64,000 nucleotides of DNA from Georgenia satyanarayanai (GCF_023715365.1 NZ_JAMBNZ010000015.1:1-64000); one strand, 5' to 3'. Positions 34,026 to 43,326 are shown, counted from the first letter of the stretch. Numbers and translations are program-made. The notes: generated by a model not told the origin, from the letters alone.

Positions 34026-35206
34026 CAGCCGATGAGGTGCTCCATGGCGAGCTGGTTGAGGCGCACGAAGCGGTAGTCGCGAGCAGCGGCGGCGTCGACG
34101 TCGAAGTCCTCGAAGGTGCTGCGGTCCGCGAGGAAAACCTCGAGCGACTCGCCCTCGGCGAGCGTGGGCTCGGACAGCTCGAGCACGCCGGACTCCTGGA
34201 AGGCCTCCTGCACGCGGGGGTCGGCGCGGTAGGCCCGGGCCTTCTCGGCGAGCATGAGGTACATCGACATGTTTGCCTCGGCGGAGTCCCACACGCCCTG
34301 CATGTGCTCGGTCCGCGAGGGCTTGTAGTCGAAGTGCTTGGGGCCCTCGTAGCGGGGGCCACCGCCGGCGAAGCCGTTCTCGAGCAGGTCCACGGTGAAG
34401 AACGCCGAGAGCAGGTCGCCGTGGCCGAAGACGAGGTCCTGGTCGTACTTGATGGACCGCTGGCCGTTGAGGTCGATGTGGAAGAGCTTGCCCGACCACA
34501 GGGCCTGCGCGAGGGCGTGGGTGTAGTTGAGGCCGGCCATCTGCTCGTGCCCGGTCTCGGGGTTGAGGCCGACGATGTCGCCGTGCTCGAGCTCGGCGAT
34601 GAAGCCGAGCGCGTGACCGACGGTGGGCAGGAGGATGTCGCCACGGGGCTCGTTGGGCTTGGGCTCCAGCGCGATGCGCAGGTCGTAGCCCTTGTCCTTG
34701 ATGTAGCCGGCGACGGTGTCGATGCCCTCGCGGTAGCGGTCGAGCGCGGCATTGACGTCCTTGACGCCGTCGTACTCGCTGCCCTCGCGCCCGCCCCACA
34801 TGACGAAGGTCGTCGCGCCGAGCTCGGCGGCGAGGTCGACGTTCCGCAGCACCTTGCGCAGCCCGAAGCGGCGCACGGACCGGTCGTTGGCGGTGAAGCC
34901 GCCGTCCTTGAAGATCGGGTGGCTGAAGGTGTTGGTCGTGACCATCTCGATGGTCAGGCCGGCGTCGTCCGTCGCCTGCTTGAAGCGGGTGAGGATGCGC
35001 TCACGCTCGGCGTCGTCGGCGCCGAAGGGCACGACGTCGTCGTCGTGGAAGGTGATGCCCCAGGCACCGAGCTCGGCCAGCTTGGTGGCGTACTCCCAGG
35101 GGTCGAGCACCGGGCGGCTGGCCGAGCCGAACTGGTCCTGGGCGGACCAGCCGACGGTCCAGAGGCCGAAGGAGAAGCGGTCGTCGGGGGTGGGCTTGCG
35201 AACCAT
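34025..35206 (-). CDS. xylA: Xylose isomerase
   Basis: A 393-residue TIM-barrel enzyme from ATG 35206 after GAGGAG. Signature stretches are [14 protein letters not shown] (catalytic His and Asp), [45 protein letters not shown] (metal Glu and the catalytic Lys), [13 protein letters not shown] and [17 protein letters not shown]. It converts xylose to xylulose with two divalent metals. The length matches actinobacterial group I isomerases. It has its own promoter/operator just upstream, inside the xylR stop region. xylB is transcribed divergently on the other side of xylR. Confidence 0.97.
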   Translation of the reverse strand: MVRKPTPDDRFSFGLWTVGWSAQDQFGSASRPVLDPWEYATKLAELGAWGITFHDDDVVPFGADDAERERILTRFKQATDDAGLTIEMVTTNTFSHPIFKDGGFTANDRSVRRFGLRKVLRNVDLAAELGATTFVMWGGREGSEYDGVKDVNAALDRYREGIDTVAGYIKDKGYDLRIALEPKPNEPRGDILLPTVGHALGFIAELEHGDIVGLNPETGHEQMAGLNYTHALAQALWSGKLFHIDLNGQRSIKYDQDLVFGHGDLLSAFFTVDLLENGFAGGGPRYEGPKHFDYKPSRTEHMQGVWDSAEANMSMYLMLAEKARAYRADPRVQEAFQESGVLELSEPTLAEGESLEVFLADRSTFEDFDVDAAAARDYRFVRLNQLAMEHLIG

Positions 35207-35233
35207 GGAGTGACTCCTCGTCGAGTGAGTTTT

Positions 35234-35277
35234 GTTTCTTAGCGCAATTTAACTACGTCGGGGGCAGGGGGTGTCAA
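35234..35277 (-). promoter_or_regulatory. xylA promoter and candidate XylR operator
   Basis: On the minus strand TTGACA (35272-35277, overlapping the xylR stop) and TAGTTA (35250-35255) are 16 bases apart. A sequence of the form GTTnnAnTGCnCTAAnAA lies at 35234-35254 just downstream and recurs before xylB at 36539-36561. A repressor bound there would block initiation. Confidence 0.6.
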
Positions 35278-36512
35278 GCACCAGGCAACCATCGGCTCGG
35301 CGCTGCGACCACCTCGCCCAGGACCGCGAGCGCCGCCCCCGTCAGCGCCGGCTCGCCGGACAGGCCCGGCCTGATCGTCACGTCGAGCCACGGGGCCGCG
35401 AGGACGCGGCTGCTCAGCTCCTCCTCCAGGGCGGGTCGCAGGGCCGGCAGGAGCGGGATGAACTGCCCCCCGAGGACGAGATCGTCGACGTCGAGGAGGT
35501 TGACGACGTTGGCCAGCGCCGTGCCCAGCGCCCGTCCCGCGCGGTCGACGGCGTCGCGTGCCGGACCTGGCACGGCGGCAGCAGTGACGAGATCCTCGGC
35601 CGTGGCGTCGAGCCCGAGACCGGCGGCGGAGAGGAAGGCGTCCCGCCCGGCGTACTGCTCGAGGCAGCCCGCGGCCCCGCACGTGCAGGGCGGCCCGGCC
35701 GGGTCGACGAGCGTGTGCCCCACCTCCCCGGCCCACCCGTGGCGCCCGCGCACCGGCACGCCGTCGACGATTGACGTCCCACCGACGCCGATGTCGGCGG
35801 AGACGTAGAAGAAGGTGCCGCTGCCCGCGGGCCGGCCCGGCGCCTCCAGCGCGTGAGCGAGGGCAGCCAGGTCAGCCTCGTTGCCCACGCCGACCGCGGC
35901 CGGCGCCTCCCCTGCGGGAGGGGCGGGCAGCTGGAGCCGCTCGGCCGGCATGACTTCCCGCCAGCCGAGGTTGGGCGTGCGCAACACCCGGCCGTCGGAG
36001 TCGACGAGACCGGGGACCGCGAGGCGCGCCCCGGCCAGCACGGTCCATCGTCCGTCACTGGACGCCAGGATCTCGCCGGCCAGGTCCGCGACGCGGTCGA
36101 GCACGATGTCGGGGTCGCTCGCCTCGAGGTGGGCCGGCACCACCCGCTCAGCGAGGACCGCGCCGCTGAGGTCGACGAGCCGAGCCCCGAGGTAGCTCGG
36201 GGACACCTCGAGGCCCAGCCCGGCGATCGTGCCGCGTGCCGGCACCAGCGGGGTCGCAGGACGGCCGCGCCCGGCGATCAACGGCGCCAGCTCCTCGAGC
36301 AGTCCACCGGCGAGGAGCTCGTCCACGAGCCGGGACACCGTCGAGCGGGTGAGGCCGCTGCCCGCCGCGATGGCGGCGCGGGAGACCGGCTCCGGCGCGG
36401 CATAGGCGAGCATGGTGACCACCGAGAGGTTCTGGTCGCGCAGCGACGCCTGGCCCACGCCAGGGGTGAGCGAGCCCGTAGGGACGCTCTGCGCGTCGTC
36501 AGTGACCGTCAT
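35274..36512 (-). CDS. xylR: ROK-family repressor, XylR type
   Basis: A 412-residue ROK regulator. A winged helix is at about 25-85 (MLAYAAPEPVSRAAIAAGSGLTRSTVSRLVDELLAGG). The sugar-binding ROK domain has FFYVSADIGVGGTSIVDG, the HGWAGEVGH motif and the zinc-binding CTCGAAGCLEQYAG. Such proteins bind their operators without xylose and release when xylose is present. Placement between xylA and the divergent xylB, with the same operator-like sequence before both, supports this role. The start is ATG 36512; the xylB promoter begins 4 bases away. Confidence 0.92.
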   Translation of the reverse strand: MTVTDDAQSVPTGSLTPGVGQASLRDQNLSVVTMLAYAAPEPVSRAAIAAGSGLTRSTVSRLVDELLAGGLLEELAPLIAGRGRPATPLVPARGTIAGLGLEVSPSYLGARLVDLSGAVLAERVVPAHLEASDPDIVLDRVADLAGEILASSDGRWTVLAGARLAVPGLVDSDGRVLRTPNLGWREVMPAERLQLPAPPAGEAPAAVGVGNEADLAALAHALEAPGRPAGSGTFFYVSADIGVGGTSIVDGVPVRGRHGWAGEVGHTLVDPAGPPCTCGAAGCLEQYAGRDAFLSAAGLGLDATAEDLVTAAAVPGPARDAVDRAGRALGTALANVVNLLDVDDLVLGGQFIPLLPALRPALEEELSSRVLAAPWLDVTIRPGLSGEPALTGAALAVLGEVVAAPSRWLPGA

Positions 36513-36515
36513 GCC

Positions 36516-36561
36516 TTGACCATACCGATCCCACCTGGTTTAGTTCTATGCTCTAACAATC
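36516..36561 (+). promoter_or_regulatory. xylB promoter and candidate XylR operator
   Basis: TTGACC (36516-36521) and TTTAGT (36539-36544) are 17 bases apart. The operator-like sequence 36539-36561 covers the -10 and shares GTTnnAnTGCnCTAAnAA with the site before xylA. It is also the upstream region of xylR, so autoregulation is likely. Confidence 0.6.
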
Positions 36562-36582
36562 TCGTCCCGCAGAGGTGGCGCC

Positions 36583-38031
36583 ATGACTTCCCCGCTCGCC
36601 GGCCGGCTCGTCGCCGGTATCGACAGCTCGACCCAGTCCTGCAAGGTGGTCGTGCGTGAGGCGGACACCGGGCGCCTGGTCCGCTCCGGCCACGCGTCGC
36701 ACCCTGACGGTACCGAAGTGGATCCCGAGGCGTGGTGGGACGCGCTGCAGGAGGCGCTCGCGCAGGCCGGAGGCCTCGACGACGTCGCCGCCGTCGCCGT
36801 CGGCGGGCAGCAGCACGGGATGGTCGTCCTCGACGCGGACGGCGCGGTCATCCGCCCGGCGCTGCTGTGGAACGACACCCGCTCCGCCCAGGCCGCCGCC
36901 GACCTCGTCCGCGAGCTCGGTGACGGCGACGTCGACGCCGGACGCCGCGCCTGGGTCGAGGCCATCGGCTCGGTGCCCGTCGCCTCGCTCACGGTGACGA
37001 AGCTGCGGTGGCTCGCCCAGCACGAGCCGGAGAACGCGGCCCGGGTGGCCGCCGTCGCCCTCCCCCACGACTGGCTCACTTGGCGCCTCCTCGGCACCGG
37101 AGCGCTGGAGGACCTCGCCACCGACCGGTCCGACGCCTCCGGCACCGGGTACTTCGACCCCGCCGGCAACACCTACCGGCGCGACCTGCTCGACCTCGCG
37201 CTCGGCCGGGAGAGCGACCTCGTCCTGCCGCGCGTGCTCGGTCCCGCGACGGCCGCCGGCCAGGTGGGCGGGACGGGCGCACTCCTCGGCCCCGGTGCCG
37301 GGGACAACGCGGCCGCAGCGCTCGGCGTCGGGCTGGCCACCGGGGACGTGACCATCTCGCTGGGCACCTCCGGCGTCGTCTCCGCCGTCGCCGCCGACCC
37401 GGTGCGCGACGCGAGCGGTCTGGTCACCGGCTTCGCCGACGCCACCGGGAACTTCCTGCCGATGGCGACGACGCTCAATGCCTCCCGCGTGCTCGACGCG
37501 ACCGCCCGTCTGCTCGGCGTCGACCACGCCGGCCTCAGCGATCTCGCCCTCGCCGCCGAGCCGGGCGCCGGCGGCCTCGTCCACGTGCCCTACCTCGACG
37601 GCGAGCGCACCCCCAACCTGCCCGCGGCCACCGGGTCCCTGCACGGGATGACCCGCGCGTCGATGACGCGGGAGAACCTGGCCCGCGCAGCCGTCGAGGG
37701 CATGATGTGCCACCTCGCCGAGGGCATGGCCGCGGTCCAGGCCCAGGGCGTGGAGGTGCGGCGCATCAGCCTCATCGGTGGCGCCGCCCGCTCGGCGGCC
37801 GTCCAGCAGGTGGCGCCGGCCGTGCTGGGACAGGACGTCGAGCTGCCCGAGCCGGGCGAGTACGTCGCCGACGGCGCGGCCCGCCAGGCCGCCTGGGTGC
37901 TGTCCGGCGCCGAGCAGCCGCCGGTGTGGGAGCGGAAGGGCACGCGGGTCCTGTCCGCCGAGCCCACGCCCGAGGTCCTCGCCGCCTACCGCGCCGAGTC
38001 CGCCCGCGCCATCGAGCGCTTCACCGCCTGA
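36583..38031 (+). CDS. xylB: Xylulokinase
   Basis: A 482-residue FGGY-family kinase from ATG 36583 after AGAGGTGG. The N-domain opens [15 protein letters not shown], followed by [11 protein letters not shown] and [10 protein letters not shown] (substrate contacts). The catalytic Asp lies in [16 protein letters not shown]-site stretches are [12 protein letters not shown] and the FGGY-type [22 protein letters not shown]. It phosphorylates xylulose to xylulose 5-phosphate for the pentose phosphate pathway. It is divergent from xylR and followed by a perfect hairpin. No xylose transporter gene is in the window. Confidence 0.96.
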   Translation: MTSPLAGRLVAGIDSSTQSCKVVVREADTGRLVRSGHASHPDGTEVDPEAWWDALQEALAQAGGLDDVAAVAVGGQQHGMVVLDADGAVIRPALLWNDTRSAQAAADLVRELGDGDVDAGRRAWVEAIGSVPVASLTVTKLRWLAQHEPENAARVAAVALPHDWLTWRLLGTGALEDLATDRSDASGTGYFDPAGNTYRRDLLDLALGRESDLVLPRVLGPATAAGQVGGTGALLGPGAGDNAAAALGVGLATGDVTISLGTSGVVSAVAADPVRDASGLVTGFADATGNFLPMATTLNASRVLDATARLLGVDHAGLSDLALAAEPGAGGLVHVPYLDGERTPNLPAATGSLHGMTRASMTRENLARAAVEGMMCHLAEGMAAVQAQGVEVRRISLIGGAARSAAVQQVAPAVLGQDVELPEPGEYVADGAARQAAWVLSGAEQPPVWERKGTRVLSAEPTPEVLAAYRAESARAIERFTA

Positions 38032-38043
38032 CCCACCCCAGTC

Positions 38044-38088
38044 GCGCCGAGAGCCGGATTCCTCCTGGAGGAATCCGGCTCTCGGCGC
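38044..38088. terminator. Perfect 22-base-pair hairpin after xylB
   Basis: 22-base perfectly complementary arms around a single central base fill the gap between the convergent xylB and the next gene. Near-identical core to the hairpin at 33908-33958. Confidence 0.8.
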
Positions 38089-38100
38089 TAGGAGGGGGCC

Positions 38101-38721
38101 TCAGTCGAAGACGGGGCCCTGGGTGCGGGTGCGCTTGAGCTCGAAGAAGCCCGGGACGCCGGCCACGAGGACGCAGCCGTCCCACAGCCGGCCGGCCTCC
38201 TCGCCCTTCGGGGCGGGGGTGATGACGGGGCCGAAGAAGGCGACGTCGTCGAAGGCCACGACGGGGGTGCCGACGTCCTCGCCCACCTTGGTGATGCCCT
38301 CGCGGTGGGAGGCCCGCAGGGAGTCGTCGAGCTCGTCGGAGGTCGTGTAGCGCACGAGCTCCTCGGGCAGGCCGACCTCCGCGAGCGCCTCGGTGAACAC
38401 GGAGACGTCGTCGATCTCCCGGCCGCCCGGGTGGTAGCGAGTGCCGAGCGCGTCGTACAGCGGCTTGACGACGTCCTCGCCGTGCAGCTCGCGGGCCGCG
38501 TTGACCAGCCGGGCCGGGGCCCAGGCCTTGTCCATCATCGCCCGGTAGTCCGCGGGCAGGTCACGGCCCTCGTTGAGCACGGCCAGCGACATGATGTGCC
38601 AGCGCGCCGTCACGGGGCGGACCTGCTCGACCTCGCCCATCCAGCGGGACGTCATCCACGCCCACGGGCAGATCGGGTCGAACCAGAAGTCGGCGACATC
38701 CTTCGTGGCGTGCTCGGCCAT
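38101..38721 (-). CDS. DsbA-family protein, Rv2466c (mycothiol-dependent nitroreductase) type, CPWA active site
   Basis: A 206-residue thioredoxin-fold protein from ATG 38721 after GAGGAGG. It aligns by eye with Rv2466c along its length: KDVADFWFDPICPWAW, ARWHIMSLAVLNEGRDLP, VGEDVGTPVVAFDDVAFFGPV, GEEAGRLWD and FFELKRTRT. Rv2466c has a CPWC motif. Here it is Cys18-Pro-Trp-Ala21, read directly from TGC CCG TGG GCG. The resolving cysteine is thus missing and a monothiol mechanism through mycothiol is implied. It is followed, as in M. tuberculosis, by pepN in the opposite direction. Confidence 0.88.
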   Translation of the reverse strand: MAEHATKDVADFWFDPICPWAWMTSRWMGEVEQVRPVTARWHIMSLAVLNEGRDLPADYRAMMDKAWAPARLVNAARELHGEDVVKPLYDALGTRYHPGGREIDDVSVFTEALAEVGLPEELVRYTTSDELDDSLRASHREGITKVGEDVGTPVVAFDDVAFFGPVITPAPKGEEAGRLWDGCVLVAGVPGFFELKRTRTQGPVFD

Positions 38722-38773
38722 GTACGTCCTCCTCGAGTGCTCCGCGGCACCTGCGTGCGCCGCCGCGCTCAGC

Positions 38774-39199
38774 CTAGGCCGCGGCGAGCCGGGCGAGCAC
38801 TCGGCCGGGATCGGGGTTGGTGAAGGGCGCACCGTCGATGACGACGGTCGGGACCGTCTCGTTCCCGTTGTTGACGCCCCGCACGAACGCGGCGGCGTCC
38901 TCGTCCTGCCAGATGTCGACCCAGGTGGCGCGGCGGCCCGCACGGCCCAGCCGGGCCCGCAGCCGGGCACAGTAGGTGCACCCCGGGCGCCAGTAGATGA
39001 CGACCGACCGCTCGGCCGCCGGCCGGGCCACGACGTCCGCGTGCCGCGCACCGCCCGCCCCCTGCCACGGGCTGAGCCACCAGGTCAGGGCGAGGCCGAC
39101 GACGCCGTACCCCACCGCCGCGGCGACGCTCCCGTCCCGTGCCGCCTCGACGACGAGAAAGATGGTGCCCGCGAGCATCGGGGCCCAGAGCCAGCGCAT
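38774..39199 (-). CDS. Membrane-anchored glutaredoxin/mycoredoxin-like protein
   Basis: A 141-residue protein from ATG 39199. Two hydrophobic segments (about 4-20 and 27-43) anchor a C-terminal glutaredoxin domain (about 64-141). The active site is YWRPGCTYCARLR, with the cis-Pro loop GVNNGNETVPTVVIDGAPFTNPDP. The dithiol CTYC is intact. It resembles membrane mycoredoxins of actinobacteria, probably with the thiol domain on the cytoplasmic side since mycothiol is there. It lies 52 bases upstream of the CPWA protein on the same strand, so the two redox genes may be cotranscribed. Confidence 0.82.
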   Translation of the reverse strand: MRWLWAPMLAGTIFLVVEAARDGSVAAAVGYGVVGLALTWWLSPWQGAGGARHADVVARPAAERSVVIYWRPGCTYCARLRARLGRAGRRATWVDIWQDEDAAAFVRGVNNGNETVPTVVIDGAPFTNPDPGRVLARLAAA

Positions 39200-39324
39200 G
39201 CCGCCAGCATGGCACCCGGGCCCGCCGGGCGTCAGATATCGGCGTGTGCCCGCGGCGAGCGGCGTGGCAGGATCGAGAGCGGCCGGTCCGACCGACCGCC
39301 GACCCACGTGACAAGGAGCAGACC

Positions 39325-41913
39325 GTGCCCGGAGAGAACCTCACCCGCCAGGAGGCCGCCGAGCGCGCCGCGCTCGTCGCCGTCGAGTCCTACGACGTCG
39401 AGCTCGACCTCACCCGCGGCGACCGGGTCTTCGCCTCCCGCACGACGATCACCTTCACCGCCCGGGACGGCGCGAGCACCTTCGTCGACCTCATCGCCGA
39501 CGCCGTCCACGAGATCCGCCTCAACGGCACCCACGTGGACACGCACGCGTGGGACGGCGCCCGCATCGCCGTCGACGGCCTGGCCGAGCGCAACGAGCTC
39601 GTCGTCGTTGCCGACGCCCGGTACATGAACACCGGGGAGGGCCTGCACCGCTTCGTCGACCCGGTCGACGGCGAGGTCTACCTCTACAGCCAGTTCGAGG
39701 TTGCCGACTCCCGCCGCGTCTTCGCCGTGTTCGAGCAGCCCGACCTCAAGGCGACCTTCCGCTTCACGGTCCGCGCGCCGCGGCACTGGACCGTCGTGTC
39801 CAACTCCCCCACCCCCGAGCCGCAGCCGGTGGACGGCGACGACGCCGCCGCCGTCTGGCACTTCGCGCCCACCCCGCGGATCTCGAGCTACATCACCGCG
39901 ATCGTCGCCGGCCCCTACCACCGCGTGACGGGCGAGCTGACGAGCAGCGACGGGCGGACCATCCCCCTCGGTGTCTTCTGCCGCGCCTCCCTCGCCGAGC
40001 ACCTCGACGCCGAGAACGTCATGGACATCACGAGGTCCGGCTTCGCGTTCTTCGAGGAAGCCTTCGGGCGCCCCTACCCCTTCGAGAAGTACGACCAGCT
40101 CTTCGTCCCGGAGTTCAATGCCGGCGCGATGGAGAACGCCGGCGCGGTCACCTTCCTCGAGAGCTACGTCTTCCGCTCCAAGGTCCCCGAGGCCACGGTC
40201 GAGCGCCGCGTGGTGACGATCCTCCACGAGCTCGCCCACATGTGGTTCGGCGACCTCGTCACCATGCGGTGGTGGAACGACCTGTGGCTCAACGAGTCCT
40301 TCGCCGAGTACATGTCCACCCTCGCCACCGCCGAGGCCACCTCGTGGACCGACGCGTGGACCACCTTCTCCTCGCTGGAGAAGTCCTGGGCCTACCGCCA
40401 GGACCAGCTCCCCTCCACCCACCCGATCGTCGCGGAGATCAACGACCTCGAGGACGTCGAGGTGAACTTCGACGGCATCACCTACGCGAAGGGCGCCTCC
40501 GTCCTCAAGCAGCTCGTCGCCTGGGTCGGCCAGGACGCCTTCCTCGCCGGCGTGCGCTCCTACTTCGCCACGCACGAGTGGGGCAACACCGAGCTGCGTG
40601 ACCTCCTCACCGAGCTCGAGGCCACGAGCGGGCGCGACCTCACCGCGTGGTCGCAGGTGTGGCTGGAGCAGGCCGGTGTCACGCTCCTGCGTCCCGACCT
40701 CACCACGGACGACGACGGCGTCATCACCTCCTTCGCCGTCACCCAGGAGGCCCCGGACGAGCACCCCGTGCTGCGCCCGCACCGCCTGGTCGTCGGCGGC
40801 TACGACGTCGTCGAGCACGACGGCGGCACGCGCCTGGAGCGGGTGCTGCGAGTGGAGACGGACGTCGACGGCGCCCGCACCGAGATCCCCGAGCTCGTCG
40901 GCCGCCCGCGCCCGGACCTCCTCCTCGTCAACGACGAGGACCTCGCCTACGCCAAGGTGCGCCTGGACGAGGAGTCGCTGCGCACCGCCGTCGACCACCT
41001 CGCGGGCTTCACCGAGTCGCTGCCCCGCTCGCTCGTGTGGGCGGCCGCCTGGGACATGACCCGCGACGGCGAGCTGCCCGCGCACGAGTACCTCGAGCTG
41101 GTCCTGGCGAACGTCGGGGCCGAGCGCGACTCGACCGTGCTGCTCGTCCTCCTGCGCCAGCTCAGCCTCACGCTACGTGCCTACACCGCCCCCGAGACCC
41201 GGGCGGAGCTCACCCCGCGGGTGGTCGACCGCCTGTGGCAGCTCGCGGAGCAGGCCGAGGGCGGGTCCGACGCCCAGCTCCAGCTCGTCCGCGCCTTTGC
41301 CGACGAGGCCGCCACCGACGCCCAGCTCGACGCCGTCGCCGACCTGCTCGACGGCAGCCGCGTGCTCGAGGGGCTGGAGGTCGACACCGACCTGCGCTGG
41401 GTCCTGCTCACCGCGCTCGCCGCCGGGGGCCGCGCCGGCCAGGAGGAGATCGCTGCGGAGTCTCGCCGGGACGGCACCGCCGCAGGCCGCCAGGCGGCCG
41501 CGCGGGCGGGCGCGATCGTCCCGAGCGCCGCGGCCAAGGAGCAGGTGTGGGAGTCGGTCGTCGAGTCCGACGAGCTGCCCAACGCGCTTCAGGACGCCGT
41601 CATCGACGGCTTCACCGACGTCCACGACCGCTCCCTGCTCGTGCCCTTCGTCGACCGCTACTTCGACTCGCTCGAGACGGTGTGGCGGGAGCGGACCAGT
41701 GAGATGGCGCAGAACATCGTCACCGGGCTCTACCCCTTCGCCCTTGCCGGCCTGGCCGACGAGCTCGGGGTGGACGTGCTCGCCCGCACCGACGAGTGGC
41801 TCGCCGCGCACCCGGACGCGCCGGCCGCGCTGCGCCGCCTCGTGGGCGAGGACCGCGACGCCGTGCGCCGCACCCTCGCCGCCCAGGAGGCCGACCGCGC
41901 CGCCCAGCGCTGA
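39325..41913 (+). CDS. pepN: Aminopeptidase N (M1)
   Basis: An 862-residue M1 metallopeptidase from GTG 39325 after AAGGAG. The N-terminal beta-domain is about 1-210, then the exopeptidase motif GAMENAGAVTF and the zinc site HELAHMWFGDLVTMRWWNDLWLNE (HExxH plus Glu 19 residues on). A C-terminal helical ERAP1-like domain fills about 520-860. It removes N-terminal residues from peptides in the cytosol. The length and motifs equal Rv2467. It is divergent from the two redox genes. Confidence 0.95.
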   Translation: MPGENLTRQEAAERAALVAVESYDVELDLTRGDRVFASRTTITFTARDGASTFVDLIADAVHEIRLNGTHVDTHAWDGARIAVDGLAERNELVVVADARYMNTGEGLHRFVDPVDGEVYLYSQFEVADSRRVFAVFEQPDLKATFRFTVRAPRHWTVVSNSPTPEPQPVDGDDAAAVWHFAPTPRISSYITAIVAGPYHRVTGELTSSDGRTIPLGVFCRASLAEHLDAENVMDITRSGFAFFEEAFGRPYPFEKYDQLFVPEFNAGAMENAGAVTFLESYVFRSKVPEATVERRVVTILHELAHMWFGDLVTMRWWNDLWLNESFAEYMSTLATAEATSWTDAWTTFSSLEKSWAYRQDQLPSTHPIVAEINDLEDVEVNFDGITYAKGASVLKQLVAWVGQDAFLAGVRSYFATHEWGNTELRDLLTELEATSGRDLTAWSQVWLEQAGVTLLRPDLTTDDDGVITSFAVTQEAPDEHPVLRPHRLVVGGYDVVEHDGGTRLERVLRVETDVDGARTEIPELVGRPRPDLLLVNDEDLAYAKVRLDEESLRTAVDHLAGFTESLPRSLVWAAAWDMTRDGELPAHEYLELVLANVGAERDSTVLLVLLRQLSLTLRAYTAPETRAELTPRVVDRLWQLAEQAEGGSDAQLQLVRAFADEAATDAQLDAVADLLDGSRVLEGLEVDTDLRWVLLTALAAGGRAGQEEIAAESRRDGTAAGRQAAARAGAIVPSAAAKEQVWESVVESDELPNALQDAVIDGFTDVHDRSLLVPFVDRYFDSLETVWRERTSEMAQNIVTGLYPFALAGLADELGVDVLARTDEWLAAHPDAPAALRRLVGEDRDAVRRTLAAQEADRAAQR

Positions 41914-41963
41914 GGCCTGCGCCCCCGCTCTCGGCGGTCAGTGCACTGTCGGCGCGAGGGGCG

Positions 41964-42644
41964 CTAGGGCGCGAGGGCGGTGAGGTCGGGGACGACGGCG
42001 TCGGCGCCAGCCTGGGCGAGCGCGTCGGCGCCCAGGCTGGTCGTCACGCCGACGACGAACCCCACCCCGGCGGCACGTGCGGAGGCGAGGCCGGCCACGG
42101 AGTCCTCGGCGGCGAGGCAGTCAGCCGGGTCCACGCCCAGCCGTTGGGCACCGAGGAGGAACGGGGCCGGTGCCGGCTTGCCCACCGGGGTGTCCTCGGC
42201 GGTGACGAGCCGGACACCGAGGTCGGCGACGCCGAGCAGCTCGAGCGCCTCCTCCGCCCAGGAGCGGAAAGCGGACGTCACGAGCGACACCGGCAGGTCC
42301 TGCTCGCGCCAGGTGCGGATGGCCTCGGCGGCGCCCGGGACGGGGACGGGCGGGTGGGTGAGAGGGTCGGTCATCGCGATGACGGCGTCGGTAAGGGCCA
42401 CCGGGTCCTCCCCCGCCCACGGGCCGGCGATCGCCGCGAAGGACTCCCGGCCGCGCCGGCCCATGAACTGGCGCACGACCGTCTCGGAGACCTCCCAGCC
42501 GCGGGAGGCGAAATAGGCGGCGAAGGCGGCCCGCTGCATGGGCTCGGAGTCGACGAGCGTGCCGTCGAGGTCGAGCAGCACGGCGGCTCCGGGCCGGCGA
42601 AGGAGCTCGCCGGCCCGGGCCCGCACGTCGTGGGTGGTGGTCAC
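41964..42644 (-). CDS. HAD-superfamily phosphatase (beta-phosphoglucomutase-like)
   Basis: A 226-residue HAD hydrolase. Motif I is LLDLDGTLVDSEPMQ, motif II lies in SLVTSAFRSW, motif III Lys in PVGKPAPAPFLLGA and motif IV AAEDSVAGLASARAAG. The cap is a small helical insert after motif I, so it acts on small phosphates, perhaps sugar phosphates. I set the start at GTG 42644, which overlaps the EIIA stop (GTGA). GTG 42650 would add two residues. Cotranscription with PTS genes suggests a role in amino-sugar or glucose phosphate metabolism, which is inference. Confidence 0.85.
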   Translation of the reverse strand: MTTTHDVRARAGELLRRPGAAVLLDLDGTLVDSEPMQRAAFAAYFASRGWEVSETVVRQFMGRRGRESFAAIAGPWAGEDPVALTDAVIAMTDPLTHPPVPVPGAAEAIRTWREQDLPVSLVTSAFRSWAEEALELLGVADLGVRLVTAEDTPVGKPAPAPFLLGAQRLGVDPADCLAAEDSVAGLASARAAGVGFVVGVTTSLGADALAQAGADAVVPDLTALAP

Positions 42645-43099
42645 TCCCACGCGAAGAGCTCGTCGCCGGTGGCGACCTGCGCCCCCGGCTCGACGGCGAG
42701 CGTCAGTGCCTCCTGCTTGCCCTCGAGCGCGACGACGGGGCTGACGGGCGAGCGCCCACCGGCCCGGACCTCGGCCGGGTTCCAGCTGACCAGCCGCTGG
42801 CCGGCGCTCACCGTGTCCTTCTCCTGCGCGTGGAGGGTGAAGCCCTGCCCCTCGAGCTGGACGGTGTCCAGACCGAGGTGGACGAGCACCCCCCGGCCCT
42901 GCTCGGTGACGAGGACGAAGGCGTGCGGGTGGAGCTTGGCCACGGTGCCGTCGACGGGCGCGACGACGTGGACCTCACCCTCGCCGTCGGGCTCGATCGC
43001 GATGCCCGGGCCGACGATCGATCCCGCGAAGACGGGGTCGGGGACGTCGGCCATCGCGACGACGGTCCCGGCGACGGGTGCGAGGACCCGCAGGCTCAC
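42641..43099 (-). CDS. crr: PTS EIIA component, glucose/N-acetylglucosamine type
   Basis: A 152-residue EIIA(Glc)-fold protein starting at GTG 43099, which overlaps the EIIB stop. It begins with LRVLAPVAGTVVAMADVPDPVFAG. The two active-site histidines are His59 (LHPHAFVL) and the phosphorylated His74 in GVLVHLGLDTVQLEG. It takes phosphate from HPr and passes it to EIIB. In Streptomyces crr sits beside ptsI. Here it is in one operon with the small EIIB and the HAD phosphatase. Confidence 0.92.
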   Translation of the reverse strand: MSLRVLAPVAGTVVAMADVPDPVFAGSIVGPGIAIEPDGEGEVHVVAPVDGTVAKLHPHAFVLVTEQGRGVLVHLGLDTVQLEGQGFTLHAQEKDTVSAGQRLVSWNPAEVRAGGRSPVSPVVALEGKQEALTLAVEPGAQVATGDELFAWE

Positions 43100-43326
43100 C
43101 GAAGGTCCTCGATGTCCTCGACGATGTTGTCCGCCTCGGGGCCGACGACGACCTGCACGGCCGTGCCCTGCTGGACGACGCCGAAGGCGCCGGCCGCACG
43201 CAGCGCGGCCTCGTCGACCTTGCTCGAGTCCTCGACCTCGACACGGATACGGGTGATGCACGCCTCGAGGTCGACGATGTTCTCGTCGCCGCCGAGAGCC
43301 GCGAGGATGGACTCTGCCTTGCTCAT
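43096..43326 (-). CDS. nagF: Stand-alone PTS EIIB, NagF-like
   Basis: A 76-residue EIIB from ATG 43326 after GAGGAG. The phosphorylated Cys23 lies in VDLEACITRIRVEVEDSSKVDEAALRAAGAFGV. The length and sequence resemble Streptomyces NagF, the EIIB of the N-acetylglucosamine transporter. It phosphorylates the sugar carried by the separate EIIC. It is first gene of the nagF-crr-HAD operon, and a dre-like operator lies 70 bases upstream. Confidence 0.9.
   Translation of the reverse strand: MSKAESILAALGGDENIVDLEACITRIRVEVEDSSKVDEAALRAAGAFGVVQQGTAVQVVVGPEADNIVEDIEDLR

Noticed and set aside
29727-34799. A single 1690-codon open frame on the minus strand
   Set aside because: Only 29727-31232 is protein-like (LpdA). 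The rest runs opposite to pnp and pmmB and into xylA in another frame; it stays open because of GC codon bias.
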